From Halosaccharopolyspora lacisalsi (GTDB lineage: Bacteria; Actinomycetota; Actinomycetes; Mycobacteriales; Pseudonocardiaceae): a DNA stretch of 64,000 nucleotides. A program made the position numbers and the translations under genes. The stretch covers positions 930,001 to 994,000 of the forward strand of contig NZ_JACGWZ010000001.1 of assembly GCF_014137975.1 (NCBI RefSeq), written 5' to 3'. Numbering within the stretch: position 1 is the stretch's first letter; the number at the start of each line of letters is the position of its first letter. This document shows positions 35,300-44,212 of the stretch, piece after piece. The notes beneath the pieces are model-generated. The model searched no databases, was not told where the DNA came from, and was given only the letters and a program-made list of their open reading frames with translations.

Positions 35300-36820
35300 G
35301 TGACGGCGACGAACGGGCAGCCGGGTCATTTCGAGCTCAGCGGTGTCTCGAAGGCCTTTCCCGGCGTGCGTGCGCTGGAGTCCGTCGACTTCGACGTCCG
35401 AGCGGGCGAGGTCCACGTCCTGCTCGGCGAGAACGGTGCGGGCAAGAGCACGCTGATCAAAATCATGGGTGGTGTCCACCGGCCGGACGACGGCAGCGTC
35501 CGGGTCGACGGCGCGCCGGTGCGGTTCGGCGGTCCCTCCGACGCCGAGCGCCTCGGCGTCTCGACCATCCACCAGGAGATGGCGCTGGTGCCCGGGCTCT
35601 CGGTCGCCGAGAACATCCACCTCGGGCGCCCGCCCCGCCGGTTCGGCCTGATCGACCGCGCGCGCATGCGCGCCGACGCGGCGGAGCTGGTCGAGCGCAC
35701 CGGGCTGGACCTCGACGTCGACGCGACGGTCGGCGAGCTGGGGGTGGCCCAGCGGCAGCGGGTGGAGATCGCCAAGGCGCTCAGCGTCGACACCCGATTC
35801 CTGATCATGGACGAGCCCACCGCCGTGCTCAGCCGCTCCGAGGTCACCACGCTGTTCGGGATCGTCGCGGACCTGACCCGCCGCGGTGTCGGTGTCGTGT
35901 TCATCTCGCACCTGCTGGGCGAGGTCGCCGAGGTGGGCGACCGCGTGACCGTGCTCCGCGACGGCGCGAAGGTCGGCGAGCTCGCCGCCGACGCCGACAC
36001 CGAGGAGCTGGTCCGGCTGATGGTCGGCCGCCCGCTCGAACAGCAGTACCCGGCACGCGACGCCGACATCGGCGAGCAGCGGTTGGAGGTGCGCGGGCTG
36101 AGCCGGTCCGGCGCGCTCGACGACGTCACCTTCACCGCCCGCGCCGGAGAGGTCGTCGGCGTCGGCGGCCTGGTGGGCGCCGGGCGCACGGAACTCGTCC
36201 GGGCGATCTTCGGCGCCGACCGCTACGACGGCGGCGGGGTGTGGCTGGACGGTGCACGAGTCCCACCGGGCGACGTCGCGGCGGCCCGGGCGAGCGGTCT
36301 GGCACTGGTCCCGGAGGACCGGGCCGGGCAGGGACTCGTGCTGGGTGCCTCGGTCGAGGAGAACCTGGGGCTGGCCACGTTGAGCGACCGGACTCGCGCG
36401 GGCCTGGTCGATCTCGCCGACCAGCGCGCCAGCGCCGAGCGGACGGTGCGGTCGCTGCGGATCCGGGTCGACGACCTCGCCCGCCCGGCGCTGACCCTCT
36501 CCGGCGGCAACCAGCAGAAGATCGTGATCGGCAAGTGGCTGCTCACCCGCCCCAAGGTGCTCATCCTCGACGAGCCCACGCGCGGCATCGACGTCGGTGC
36601 CAAGGCCGAGATCTACGAGCTGATCAACGAACTGACCGCCGGCGGCACGACCGTGATCGTGGTCTCCAGCGACCTGCCCGAGCTGCTCGGCGTCAGCGAC
36701 CGCGTGCTGGTCATGGCCGACGGCAGGCTGCGCGGTGAGTTGAGCCGCGCGGAGGCGACGCAGGAGGACGTGATGGCGCTGGCCGTCGCCCACGGGAACG
36801 GAGCGGACGACGATGCCTGA
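35300..36820 (+). CDS. Sugar ABC transporter ATPase (RbsA/MglA-like, two nucleotide-binding domains)
   Basis: A 506-residue protein with two fused ABC domains, as in ribose/xylose/galactose importers. Domain 1 has Walker A GENGAGKST (residues 43-51) and Walker B FLIMDEPTAVLS. Domain 2 has a degenerate Walker A (GGLVGAGRTEL), the signature LSGGNQQKIVIGKWL and VLILDEPTRGIDVG. This asymmetry is normal for the family. The GTG start overlaps a GGAG-containing stretch. Its stop overlaps the next gene by eight bases, so the two subunits are made together. Located on the inner face of the membrane. Confidence 0.94.
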   Translation: MTATNGQPGHFELSGVSKAFPGVRALESVDFDVRAGEVHVLLGENGAGKSTLIKIMGGVHRPDDGSVRVDGAPVRFGGPSDAERLGVSTIHQEMALVPGLSVAENIHLGRPPRRFGLIDRARMRADAAELVERTGLDLDVDATVGELGVAQRQRVEIAKALSVDTRFLIMDEPTAVLSRSEVTTLFGIVADLTRRGVGVVFISHLLGEVAEVGDRVTVLRDGAKVGELAADADTEELVRLMVGRPLEQQYPARDADIGEQRLEVRGLSRSGALDDVTFTARAGEVVGVGGLVGAGRTELVRAIFGADRYDGGGVWLDGARVPPGDVAAARASGLALVPEDRAGQGLVLGASVEENLGLATLSDRTRAGLVDLADQRASAERTVRSLRIRVDDLARPALTLSGGNQQKIVIGKWLLTRPKVLILDEPTRGIDVGAKAEIYELINELTAGGTTVIVVSSDLPELLGVSDRVLVMADGRLRGELSRAEATQEDVMALAVAHGNGADDDA

Positions 36821-38795
36821 GGACGACGCCGGGCAGGACGTGGCCGAGCGGGACCGCGGCGTCTCGTCGAGGAAGCAGGCCCGCTGGGTCTCCGCGCTGC
36901 GGGACAACAGTGGTCCGCTCGGCGGGCTGCTGGTGCTGGTCCTGGCGCTGTCGCTGCTGTCCCCGGACTTCCTGAGCGCCAACAACCTGATCAACGTGGG
37001 TGTGCAGGCCTCGGTCGTGGCCGTGCTGGCCTTCGGCCTGACCTTCGTGATCGTCAGTGGCGGCATCGACCTCTCGGTCGGCAGCGTGGCCGGTCTGGCC
37101 GGGATCGTGACCGGTTGGTCGGCGACCGCGGCCGGGATGCCGCTGTGGCTGGCGGTGCTCGTCGGTCTCGGGTCCGGCGTCGTGGCCGGTCTGGTCAACG
37201 GGGTGCTGATCACCGCGGGCCGGGTGCCGCCGTTCATCGCCACGCTGGCGATGCTCAGCGCCGCTCGCGGGATGGCTCTGGTCATCGCCGACGGGCGGCC
37301 GATCGCGGTGTCGGGCTGGCTGGGTTCGCTGGGCAGTGGTGAGCTCCTCGGGGTCCTGCCCTACCCGTTGCTGGTCATGATCGCCGTCGGCCTGCTCGGC
37401 GCTCTGGTGCTGCGGCGCACCTACGCGGGCCGGGCGATGTACGCGATCGGCGGCAACGCCGAGGCCGCGCGCCTGTCCGGGATCAAGGTGACCCGCCAGC
37501 GGCTGCTCGTCTACGCCGCCTCCGGGCTGCTGGCCGCCGTGGCCGGGATCCTGCTGGCCGCGCGGCTGGCCTCGGCCCAGCCCGACGCGGGCACCGGCTA
37601 CGAACTCGACGCGATCGCAGCCGTGGTCATCGGCGGTGCGAGCCTCGCGGGTGGCGCGGGTTCGGCCCTCGGCACCTTCCTGGGCGCGCTCGTGCTCGCC
37701 GTGCTGCGCAACGGGCTGAACCTGCTGGGCGTCTCGGCGTTCTGGCAGCAGGTCGCCATCGGCGCGGTCATCGCGGCAGCGGTGCTGTTCGACACGCTGC
37801 GGCGGCGTCGAAGCTCGGGCCGGTCGCGCCCGGCGCTGCTGCGCACGCCCGCGCTTCGCCGCGCCACGGCGGTGGTGACCGTGCTCGTGGTCGTCGCGGG
37901 CGGATGGGCGATCCACGAACGCCGCCAGTCGGCGATGCAGGACGAGCGGCTGCAGGTCGCGCTGTCGCTGTCGACCCTGGACAACCCGTTCTTCGTCGAC
38001 GTCCGGGCCGGTGCGCGGCAGGAGGCCGAACGTCTGGGCGTGCGATTGGAGGTCACCGACGCGGGAGAGGACGCCTCCCGGCAGGCCAACGCGGTGCAGA
38101 ACGCGGTCTCGCAGAACGCCGACGTCCTCGTCGTCAACCCGGTGAGCTCGGACGCCGTCGTACCCGCGATCACCTCGGCCAACTCGGCCGGGATTCCGGT
38201 GATCGCGATGGACCGCGCCCCCAGCGGCGGCCGGGTCGTGACCACCGTGGCCTCGGACAACGTCCTGGGCGGCAGGCTCGCGGCGCGGAAACTGGCCGAG
38301 CTGGTCGGATCCGGACCCGTCGCAGTCCTGGAGGGCAAGCCGGGCACCTCGGCCGCCCGGGAGCGGGCCAGGGGCTTCGAGACCGAGATCGGCGAGCACC
38401 CGTCCGTCCGGGTCGTGGCCTCGCAGCCCGCCGACTTCGACCGGGTGGAGGCGCTCGACGTCACGCAGAACATCCTGCAGGCCCACCCCGAGATCCAGGG
38501 CGTGTTCGCCGCCAACGACGAGATGGCGCTCGGAGCGATCAAGGCGCTGGGCGGCAGGGCGGGCAACGCCGTGGACGTCGTCGGCTTCGACGGCACTCCC
38601 GAGGGGCTGGACGCCGTGAAGACCGGGGCCATGAGCGCCGACATCGCCCAGCGGCCGAAGGAGCTCGGCAGGGTCGCCCTCCGCAAGGCCGTCACGGCCG
38701 CGCGGTCCGAGGGCACCGCCACCCACGGTCCCACCGAGATCCCGGTCAAGGTGATCACCGAGAAGAACGTGGAAGCCTTCCTGCGGCAGAAGTAG
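36813..38795 (+). CDS. Ribose-type ABC permease fused to its substrate-binding protein
   Basis: A 660-residue fusion. Residues about 30-330 are a complete RbsC-like permease (FGLTFVIVSGGIDLSVGSV, then IGGNAEAARLSGI and the VVIGGASLAGGAGS loop). A basic linker leads to an additional helix at about 351-366. Residues 379-660 form a complete RbsB-like binding domain (LSTLDNPFFVDVRAGA, NPVSSDAVVPAI, VFAANDEMALGAIKAL). The extra helix would place the binding domain outside, tethered to the channel. No separate binding protein, ribokinase or rbsD gene is present nearby. The ligand is probably a pentose such as ribose, but is unproven. Two hairpins follow the stop. Confidence 0.9.
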   Translation: MPEDDAGQDVAERDRGVSSRKQARWVSALRDNSGPLGGLLVLVLALSLLSPDFLSANNLINVGVQASVVAVLAFGLTFVIVSGGIDLSVGSVAGLAGIVTGWSATAAGMPLWLAVLVGLGSGVVAGLVNGVLITAGRVPPFIATLAMLSAARGMALVIADGRPIAVSGWLGSLGSGELLGVLPYPLLVMIAVGLLGALVLRRTYAGRAMYAIGGNAEAARLSGIKVTRQRLLVYAASGLLAAVAGILLAARLASAQPDAGTGYELDAIAAVVIGGASLAGGAGSALGTFLGALVLAVLRNGLNLLGVSAFWQQVAIGAVIAAAVLFDTLRRRRSSGRSRPALLRTPALRRATAVVTVLVVVAGGWAIHERRQSAMQDERLQVALSLSTLDNPFFVDVRAGARQEAERLGVRLEVTDAGEDASRQANAVQNAVSQNADVLVVNPVSSDAVVPAITSANSAGIPVIAMDRAPSGGRVVTTVASDNVLGGRLAARKLAELVGSGPVAVLEGKPGTSAARERARGFETEIGEHPSVRVVASQPADFDRVEALDVTQNILQAHPEIQGVFAANDEMALGAIKALGGRAGNAVDVVGFDGTPEGLDAVKTGAMSADIAQRPKELGRVALRKAVTAARSEGTATHGPTEIPVKVITEKNVEAFLRQK

Positions 38796-38870
38796 CACCG
38801 ACCCAGTGGTACCGGAGCAGGGGGCGGTGGCACCGGAGCAGCAGTACCGACGTCCCCTGTTCGGGGGTTA

Positions 38871-38924
38871 CCCGGTTTCGCGCGAAACCGGGAAAGACCA
38901 CGGGCGTACCCCGGCGCCCGTGGT
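38871..38924. terminator. Double hairpin between convergent ABC and qor genes
   Basis: A perfect 22-base palindrome with half-sites CCCGGTTTCGC and GCGAAACCGGG (38871-38892) is followed by AAAG and a second stem, ACCACGGGCG (38897-38906) pairing with CGCCCGTGGT (38915-38924). The first palindrome shares its core and the AAAG with the hairpin at 24513-24556. The pair can fold on either strand. Confidence 0.72.
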
Positions 38925-39892
38925 TACGGCACCAGCAGCAGCTTGCCCGTGGTGCGGCGGGCTTCCAGGTCCTCGTGGGCGCGTGCCGCCTCGGCCAGGG
39001 GATAGGTACCGCCGACGCGGATGGTCAGATCACCACCGGACACGGCCTGGAAGATCTCGCCGGCGCGCCAGTCCAGCTCCTGGCGCGTGAGCATGTGGTG
39101 GCCCAGGCTCGGGCGGGTCAGAAACACCGAGCCGGCGGAGTTCAGGCGCTGCGGATCCAGCGGCGGGACCGGGCCGCTGGCGGCGCCGAACAGCGCCAGC
39201 GTGCCGCGCGGGCGCAGGCTGGCAAGGCTCGCGTCGAAGGTGTCCCTGCCCACTCCGTCGTAGGCGACGTCCACGCCGCGCCCGTCGGTGAGGTCGCGGA
39301 TCTCGTTGGCCACGTCGTCCTCGGTGTAGTGGATGATCTCGTCGGCACCCGCCTCGCGGGCCAGCTGCTCCTTCTCGCTGGTGGACACGGTGCCGATCAC
39401 GTTGCCGCCACGGGCCTTGACCAGCTGGGTCAACAACAGCCCCATTCCGCCGGCGGCCGCGTGCACCAGCGCCGTGTCACCCGTGCGCACCGGATAGGTC
39501 GAGGTGACCAGGTAGTGGGCGGTCATGCCCTGCAACGGCGCCGCCGCGGCCGTGTTGTCGTCGATGGCGTCCGGCACCCGCACGGCCTTGTCGACGGGGA
39601 CGACGGCGCGCTGGGCGTAGCTGCCCGGCGCCATCGCCCACGCGATCCGATCGCCGGGGGAGAAGTCGGTGACCTCGCTGCCGACCTCGGCCACCGTGCC
39701 CGCGCCCTCGGAACCGGGGACGAAGGGCAGCGACACCGGGTAGACCCCGCTGCGCTGGTAGGTGTCGATGAAGTTCACCCCGCAGGCGGCGACGTCGACC
39801 AGCACCTCGCGCACACCGGGCAGGGGGTCGTCGACCTCGGCTTCCTCGAGCACCTTCGGCCCGCCGTTGTTCATTACCCGGATCGCGCGCAT
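38924..39892 (-). CDS. qor: Quinone oxidoreductase-like NADPH dehydrogenase
   Basis: A 322-residue zinc-free medium-chain dehydrogenase of the QOR group. GVNFIDTYQRSGVYP, FVPGSEGAGTVAEVG and the nucleotide-binding VHAAAGGMGLLLTQL are diagnostic. QOR enzymes reduce quinones with NADPH. The ATG at 39892 has GGAGGTAGG just upstream; longer in-frame starts lack family similarity. It is convergent with the ABC operon and divergent from the 105-residue gene at 40033. Confidence 0.92.
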   Translation of the reverse strand: MRAIRVMNNGGPKVLEEAEVDDPLPGVREVLVDVAACGVNFIDTYQRSGVYPVSLPFVPGSEGAGTVAEVGSEVTDFSPGDRIAWAMAPGSYAQRAVVPVDKAVRVPDAIDDNTAAAAPLQGMTAHYLVTSTYPVRTGDTALVHAAAGGMGLLLTQLVKARGGNVIGTVSTSEKEQLAREAGADEIIHYTEDDVANEIRDLTDGRGVDVAYDGVGRDTFDASLASLRPRGTLALFGAASGPVPPLDPQRLNSAGSVFLTRPSLGHHMLTRQELDWRAGEIFQAVSGGDLTIRVGGTYPLAEAARAHEDLEARRTTGKLLLVP

Positions 39893-40032
39893 TCCTACCT
39901 CCGTGCTCGTCGGTGTCTCGGCGACTGACAACATCATCTGCCCTTCCGCACCGCGCGTCCAACCGGCGGGTCGAGAGGTCTGTGCCACAAGGAGTGAGAT
40001 GCGCCGCTGTCCGCCCCTTAGGATCGGACGGT

Positions 40033-40350
40033 ATGACGAGTGCCGAGAAGTCCGAGGAAGCGGCGACCCCACCACCACGCGAGGCCGTGGGCCGAGCGGC
40101 CGGGTTCGTCGGTGAGCACGGCGGGTCGGCGCGGGCCGTGGTGGAGAACCTGGGCCGGGCGGGCGCGCGCATCGTGCTGATCGGTCAGGACGGGGCTTTC
40201 GGCGACATGATGGTCTCCGACGTGGCCACCGGCCGTTCGGTCGTCGACGCCGTGGACAACCTCACCGACAGCGCGTGGGACAACGAGACCACCTCGGCGC
40301 TGCGGATCGATCCCGAGCACCGGCGTCGCATGGGCCGGACGCGGGGATGA
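40033..40350 (+). CDS. Hypothetical protein coupled to an ATP-grasp enzyme
   Basis: A 105-residue protein with no family I recognise. Its N-terminus is Glu/Pro-rich; the middle (ARIVLIGQDGAFGDMMVSDV) looks like a small alpha/beta unit, and the C-terminus is basic. No signal peptide. Its stop overlaps the start of the ATP-grasp gene by four bases (ATGA), so the two are translated together. A role as a partner or carrier of that enzyme is possible but rests on position only. Confidence 0.7.
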   Translation: MTSAEKSEEAATPPPREAVGRAAGFVGEHGGSARAVVENLGRAGARIVLIGQDGAFGDMMVSDVATGRSVVDAVDNLTDSAWDNETTSALRIDPEHRRRMGRTRG

Positions 40351-41219
40351 GGCCCGAAGTACTGCTCGCCACGTGCTCGGAGCTGCCCAGCTCGAACGAG
40401 GACGACAGCCCGTTGCCCGCGGCCCTCGCCGAGCTCGGTGTCCGGGCGTCCTGGGTGGCCTGGGACGATCCCGCCGTGGACTTCGGTCGGGCCGACCTGG
40501 TCGTGCTGCGCAGCACCTGGGACTACCCGAATAGGCGCGCGGAGTTCCTGCGGTGGTGCGAGTCCGTGCCCGCGCTGGCCAACCCGGCCGGAGTCGTGCG
40601 GTGGAACACCGACAAGTCCTACCTGGTGGAACTGGCCGACCTCGGTGTCGGAGTCGTGCGGACCCACCTGGTCGAGCCCGGTGGGGAGGTCGAGTGGCCC
40701 GCGGGCGAGTTCGTGGTGAAACCGTCGGTGGGGGCCGGTTCGCGCGACGCCGCCCGCTTCGATTCCACCACGCCCGCCGACGCCGAAGCCCACCTGAAGT
40801 GGCTGCACTCCCGGGACAGGACGGCGGTGGTGCAGCCATACCAGCGCGCGGTCGATCGGGAGGGTGAGACCGCGCTGGTCTTCCTCTGCGGCGTGTACTC
40901 GCACGGCTTCGTCAAGGGCCCCATGCTGCGGTCGTCGACGGACGAGTCGGGGCTGTTCGTCAGCGAGGGGCTCAGCCCCAGCCACCCCGCCGCGGAACTG
41001 CGCAGGGCCGCCGAGGACGTGCTGGACACGACGTGCAAGCTGCTCGACCTGTCCCGTTCCGAGCTGCTCTACGCGCGCGTGGACCTGGTGCGGGGTGAGG
41101 GCGGCGAGCCCCTGCTGCTGGAGCTGGAGCTGTCCGAACCCTCGCTGGGCTTCCGGCAGACCGGCCCGGACGCGCGGCTGCGCTTCGCCTCCGCGGTGCG
41201 GGCGCACCTGAACCGCTGA
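40347..41219 (+). CDS. ATP-grasp family ligase-like protein
   Basis: A 290-residue protein with an ATP-grasp pattern: a short N-terminal Rossmann-like lobe (VVLRSTWDYPNRRAEFLRW), a central FVVKPSVGAGSRDAARF loop that would bind ATP phosphates, and a C-terminal EPLLLELELSEPSLGFR with the Mg-binding acidic residues. Relatives join a carboxylate to an amine or thiol (glutathione synthase- or RimK-like). The substrate is unknown. The gene overlaps the 105-residue gene upstream and is followed by a GbsR-type regulator. Confidence 0.82.
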   Translation: MRPEVLLATCSELPSSNEDDSPLPAALAELGVRASWVAWDDPAVDFGRADLVVLRSTWDYPNRRAEFLRWCESVPALANPAGVVRWNTDKSYLVELADLGVGVVRTHLVEPGGEVEWPAGEFVVKPSVGAGSRDAARFDSTTPADAEAHLKWLHSRDRTAVVQPYQRAVDREGETALVFLCGVYSHGFVKGPMLRSSTDESGLFVSEGLSPSHPAAELRRAAEDVLDTTCKLLDLSRSELLYARVDLVRGEGGEPLLLELELSEPSLGFRQTGPDARLRFASAVRAHLNR

Positions 41220-41266
41220 GCTTTGTTCGCGACACGTCCGGCGACGGGCTGGCTTCGTGCTTTGCC

Positions 41267-41290
41267 GTCAACTATGTTTTCAGTGTTGAC
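41267..41290. promoter_or_regulatory. Inverted repeat before the GbsR/MarR gene
   Basis: GTCAAC (41267-41272) and GTTGAC (41285-41290) are perfect 6-base arms 12 bases apart in an AT-rich patch, 22 bases before the regulator start. A candidate autoregulatory site for the winged-helix protein encoded next. Confidence 0.4.
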
Positions 41291-41311
41291 CAAAGTCGAT
41301 CACGAGGAGAC

Positions 41312-41833
41312 GTGGTGCCCGAAACCAACCCGTTCCAGCCGGCTCAGGACGAGTACGCGCAGCGTACCGACCGTCCCGCGATGTCGGAGTGGATCGAGCA
41401 GATGGCGGCGCACTTCGAGGCCACCGAGGGGATGCCGCTGATCGCGGGCCGCATCCTGGCTTTCCTGCTCATCTGCGACCCGCCGGAGCGCACGGCCGCC
41501 GAGCTCTCGCACGGGCTCAGCGCCAGCACCGGTTCGATCAGCACCAACGTGCGGCTGCTGCTGCGCATGGGAGTGATCTCCAAGACCACTCGCCAGGGCA
41601 GGGAGGCGGCGCTGTACCGGGTCGAGGAGGACCGCTGGCCGGAGATGGTTCGCCAGCGCATGGAGCGGGTGACCCAGCTCAGGGAGCTCACCGAGTCGGG
41701 GCTTCGGATGTTCAGCGGCCAGGGGGAGCGGGCTCGTCGCCTGCGCACCGTGCACGAGTTCTACAAGTGGCTGGCCGGTGAGATGCCCGAGCTGTGGCGC
41801 AAGTGGGAACGCGAGGGCCGCCCGCGCCGCTGA
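41312..41833 (+). CDS. GbsR/MarR-family transcriptional regulator
   Basis: A 173-residue winged helix-turn-helix protein. GRILAFLLICDPPERTAAELSHG and LSASTGSISTNVRLLLRMG form the DNA-binding domain; a long helical C-terminal part follows. GbsR-type members control compatible-solute, transport or efflux genes. GAGGAG lies before the start; two adjacent GTG codons (41312, 41315) are possible. The target is not obvious, since the next gene is a broken transposon relic. Confidence 0.87.
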   Translation: MVPETNPFQPAQDEYAQRTDRPAMSEWIEQMAAHFEATEGMPLIAGRILAFLLICDPPERTAAELSHGLSASTGSISTNVRLLLRMGVISKTTRQGREAALYRVEEDRWPEMVRQRMERVTQLRELTESGLRMFSGQGERARRLRTVHEFYKWLAGEMPELWRKWEREGRPRR

Positions 41834-42021
41834 CCAGGATTCGATCGTCGCAAGCCCGGGGGTTCACGCCGGGGGTGGGCGGTCCTTGCTTTCCCGGCTC
41901 GCGCAGCTGGCTGTCAGGAGGGGCGACGTTGGTTTTCGACGTACTGTCGGATTACTGACAACGGAGACCGCCGCAGGACACGGCGAAGTACGACGGTGAC
42001 CACAGATGATTCCGACGCCGC

Positions 42022-43032
42022 GTGGCGGGCAGGCGAGGAGCTGTCGAAACCGACGTGCAACGCCGCGTCATCACCGAAGGTGAACGCACCGAAGCGCGCG
42101 AGTGGTTGTCCGAGGTGGCCAGCGCGCCACTGGTGCAGTCCGTGCAGGACGCGCACCGGGCGTGGCAGAATTTCTTCGACTCGTGCACCGGCAAGCTGTA
42201 CATCGCGAAGGTGGGCGAAGTGCGGGTGCGCTGGTCCCGCGACCTGCCCAGCACGCCCACCTCGGTCACCGTCATCCGCGAACCGGACGGGCGCTACTAC
42301 GCTAGCTTCGTCGTCGAACGCGACCCGCGGCCGCTATCGGGAACCGAGCACGAGACCGGCGTGGACCTGGGAATCAGCCGGTTGGCGACCTGCGCCGACA
42401 CAGACGGCAACCGGTCGGATGCGGCAAACCCGAAACACTTACAGCGCCAGCAGCGCAAGTTGCGCCGGGTGCAGCGGGAGAAATCCCGCGGACGGGAAGG
42501 AAGCGCAAACCGCGACAAGTCGCGCCGCGAGGAAGCCGTACAGCACGGCAAGGTAGCCCGAGCCCGGCGGGAATACCACCACAAACAGGCCCTCAAGCTG
42601 GTGCGCGAGAACCAAGTGGTCCACGTCGAGGACCTGAATGTGGCCGGGATGGTGCGCAACCGCAAACTCGCCCGAGCGATCTCCGATGCCGGGTGGGGTC
42701 GGTTCGTGCGCATCATCGAGGAAAAGGCCGCCTACCACGGGCGGGCGGTGCACACCGTCAACCGGTGGTTGCCCAGCTCGAAAACGTGCTCGGCCTGCCA
42801 CTACCTGATGGATGCCATGCCGCTACGGGTGCGGGACCGGACGTGTCCCGGTTGCGGCGCACAGCACGAGCGGGACTTCAACGCAGCCACCATCATTCTC
42901 GCCGCAGGGCGTGCGGAGAGGGTAAACGCTCGTGGAGCCCGCGTAAGTCCACCCTCATTCGAGGGGGTGTTGGGTGAGGAAGCAGGAAGCAGCGGGAAAC
43001 CGCGGGGAAGTACCACCCGGAACGCGGCATAG
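42022..43032 (+). pseudogene. tnpB: TnpB relic 1: IS605-type RNA-guided nuclease gene, N-terminally truncated
   Basis: The C-terminal two thirds of a TnpB. RuvC residues are all retained: GVDLGISRLAT (Asp), VVHVEDLNVAGM (Glu) and HERDFNAATII (Asp). The zinc-binding C-x2-C pairs (CSACH and CPGC) are also present. The usual first ~100 residues are missing or unrecognisable. An internal deletion joins FFDSCTGK directly to LYIAKVGEVRVRW, removing about 30 residues of the wedge region. No tnpA is nearby. The frame otherwise remains open for 336 codons. It lies between gbsR and ctaA. A degraded but not long-dead element. Confidence 0.85.
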
Positions 43033-43074
43033 CCGCGTGGGAATCCCACCACTCACAGCGGGGAGCACGTCAAG
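43033..43074 (+). mobile_element. Right end of the first TnpB element, 3' end of its guide RNA scaffold
   Basis: The 42 bases after the TnpB stop contain GTGGGAATCCCAC and end GGGAGCACGTCAAG, the usual shape of the IS605-type right end and omega-RNA 3' terminus in actinobacteria. The element ends within about three bases of the ctaA stop codon (43077). The adjacent host bases would form the guide of a relic omega-RNA. Exact boundary is estimated. Confidence 0.6.
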
Positions 43075-43076
43075 TC

Positions 43077-44042
43077 TCACCCGACCTCGGCGGTCTCGTG
43101 GGATCGTGCTGCGGTGTCGCGCCGTGGGGTCGGGCCGCGGAAGCGGGCCTCGCCCCACAGCAGCGCGGTGGTGATGACCACCAGTGTCGCGCCCAGGACG
43201 TGGAAGATCACCATCGCTTCCGGGACACCGAGGGCGTACTGGGCGGAACCGAGGACCCCCTGGGCGAGCACGAGAACGCAGGCCGCACCGTAGGAGCGCA
43301 GCAGCGCCTTGGTCGGCCGCGTGTTGCGCAGCCACACGCCGAAGATCGCCAGCAGGCACAGGTAGGCCATCACCAGCAGTCCGTGGGCCTGAACGAGGTT
43401 CGGGATCGGTAGCGCCAGTCGGGGCGTCTGGGCGTCACCGGCATGCGGACCGGCCGCGGTGACGAGGGTGCCCGCGACGAGCATCGCGGCGGTGACGGCG
43501 ATCAGGGCGACCAGCAGCCGCCGCATTCGCGCCGGGACGACCGGCCGAGCGGGTTCGTCGCCCTCACCGGCGGCCTTGACCAGGCAGGTGGCGAACCAGA
43601 TCAGCACCGCCGAGGCCAGGAAGTGGATCGACACGCTCCACCAGCTCAGGTCGACCAGCACGGTGATCCCGCCGAGCACGGCCTGCACCGCCACGCCGAT
43701 CGGCATGATCAGGGCCAGCCGCACCAGGCGGCTCCGGTAGGGGCGCATCCGCCAGGCCGCGAACAGGCAGGCCAGGGCGACGAGGCCGACGACGCTGGTC
43801 AGCAGCCGGTTGCCGAACTCGATGATCTGGTGCAGCGTGGAGACCTCGGGGTGCGAGACCGGGACCATGCTGCCCGGGAAGCAGCGCGGCCACGTCGGGC
43901 AGCCCAGTCCGGAGCCGGTCACCCGGACCACCGAACCGGTCACGGAGATCAGGACCTGGGTCACCAGTACCGCCAGCGCGAGCGCGCGCATCAGGGCGGT
44001 GGAGGGGCGGGACACGCGGCTGAGCAACGGCGGTGCGGACAC
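43077..44042 (-). CDS. ctaA: Heme A synthase (COX15/CtaA)
   Basis: A 321-residue, eight-helix membrane enzyme that oxidises heme O to heme A for cytochrome c oxidase, acting after CtaB. Family blocks include GSVVRVTGSGLGCPTWPRCFPGS, the heme-ligand histidine in TLHQIIEFGNRL, and the later AHGLLVMAYLC and IFHVLGATLV histidines. The stop codon is almost in contact with the right end of the TnpB relic; the C-terminus nevertheless looks complete. Neighbours differ from the common ctaA-ABC order only by the inserted SCO6745-family gene. Confidence 0.95.
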   Translation of the reverse strand: MSAPPLLSRVSRPSTALMRALALAVLVTQVLISVTGSVVRVTGSGLGCPTWPRCFPGSMVPVSHPEVSTLHQIIEFGNRLLTSVVGLVALACLFAAWRMRPYRSRLVRLALIMPIGVAVQAVLGGITVLVDLSWWSVSIHFLASAVLIWFATCLVKAAGEGDEPARPVVPARMRRLLVALIAVTAAMLVAGTLVTAAGPHAGDAQTPRLALPIPNLVQAHGLLVMAYLCLLAIFGVWLRNTRPTKALLRSYGAACVLVLAQGVLGSAQYALGVPEAMVIFHVLGATLVVITTALLWGEARFRGPTPRRDTAARSHETAEVG

Positions 44043-44212
44043 GGGTCGATGGTAGGCGCACTACCGATCCGGCCTTGCCGGGGGAGTCGGCGTGTGGGGT
44101 CGTGACGATTTCCCGAAAATCGCGAGCCCTCCGGTCGGGGACGCAGCGCCGGCTGACTACCTCAAGCCGGCGAGGGCGAGCTCGTCCCCGCCTGACCGAG
44201 ACCTCCCCGAAG

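Noticed and set aside
34013-37285. A 1090-codon minus-strand frame across the LacI and ABC ATPase genes
   Set aside because: Both plus-strand ABC and minus-strand LacI coding sequences are unmistakable; this frame is a compositional shadow.
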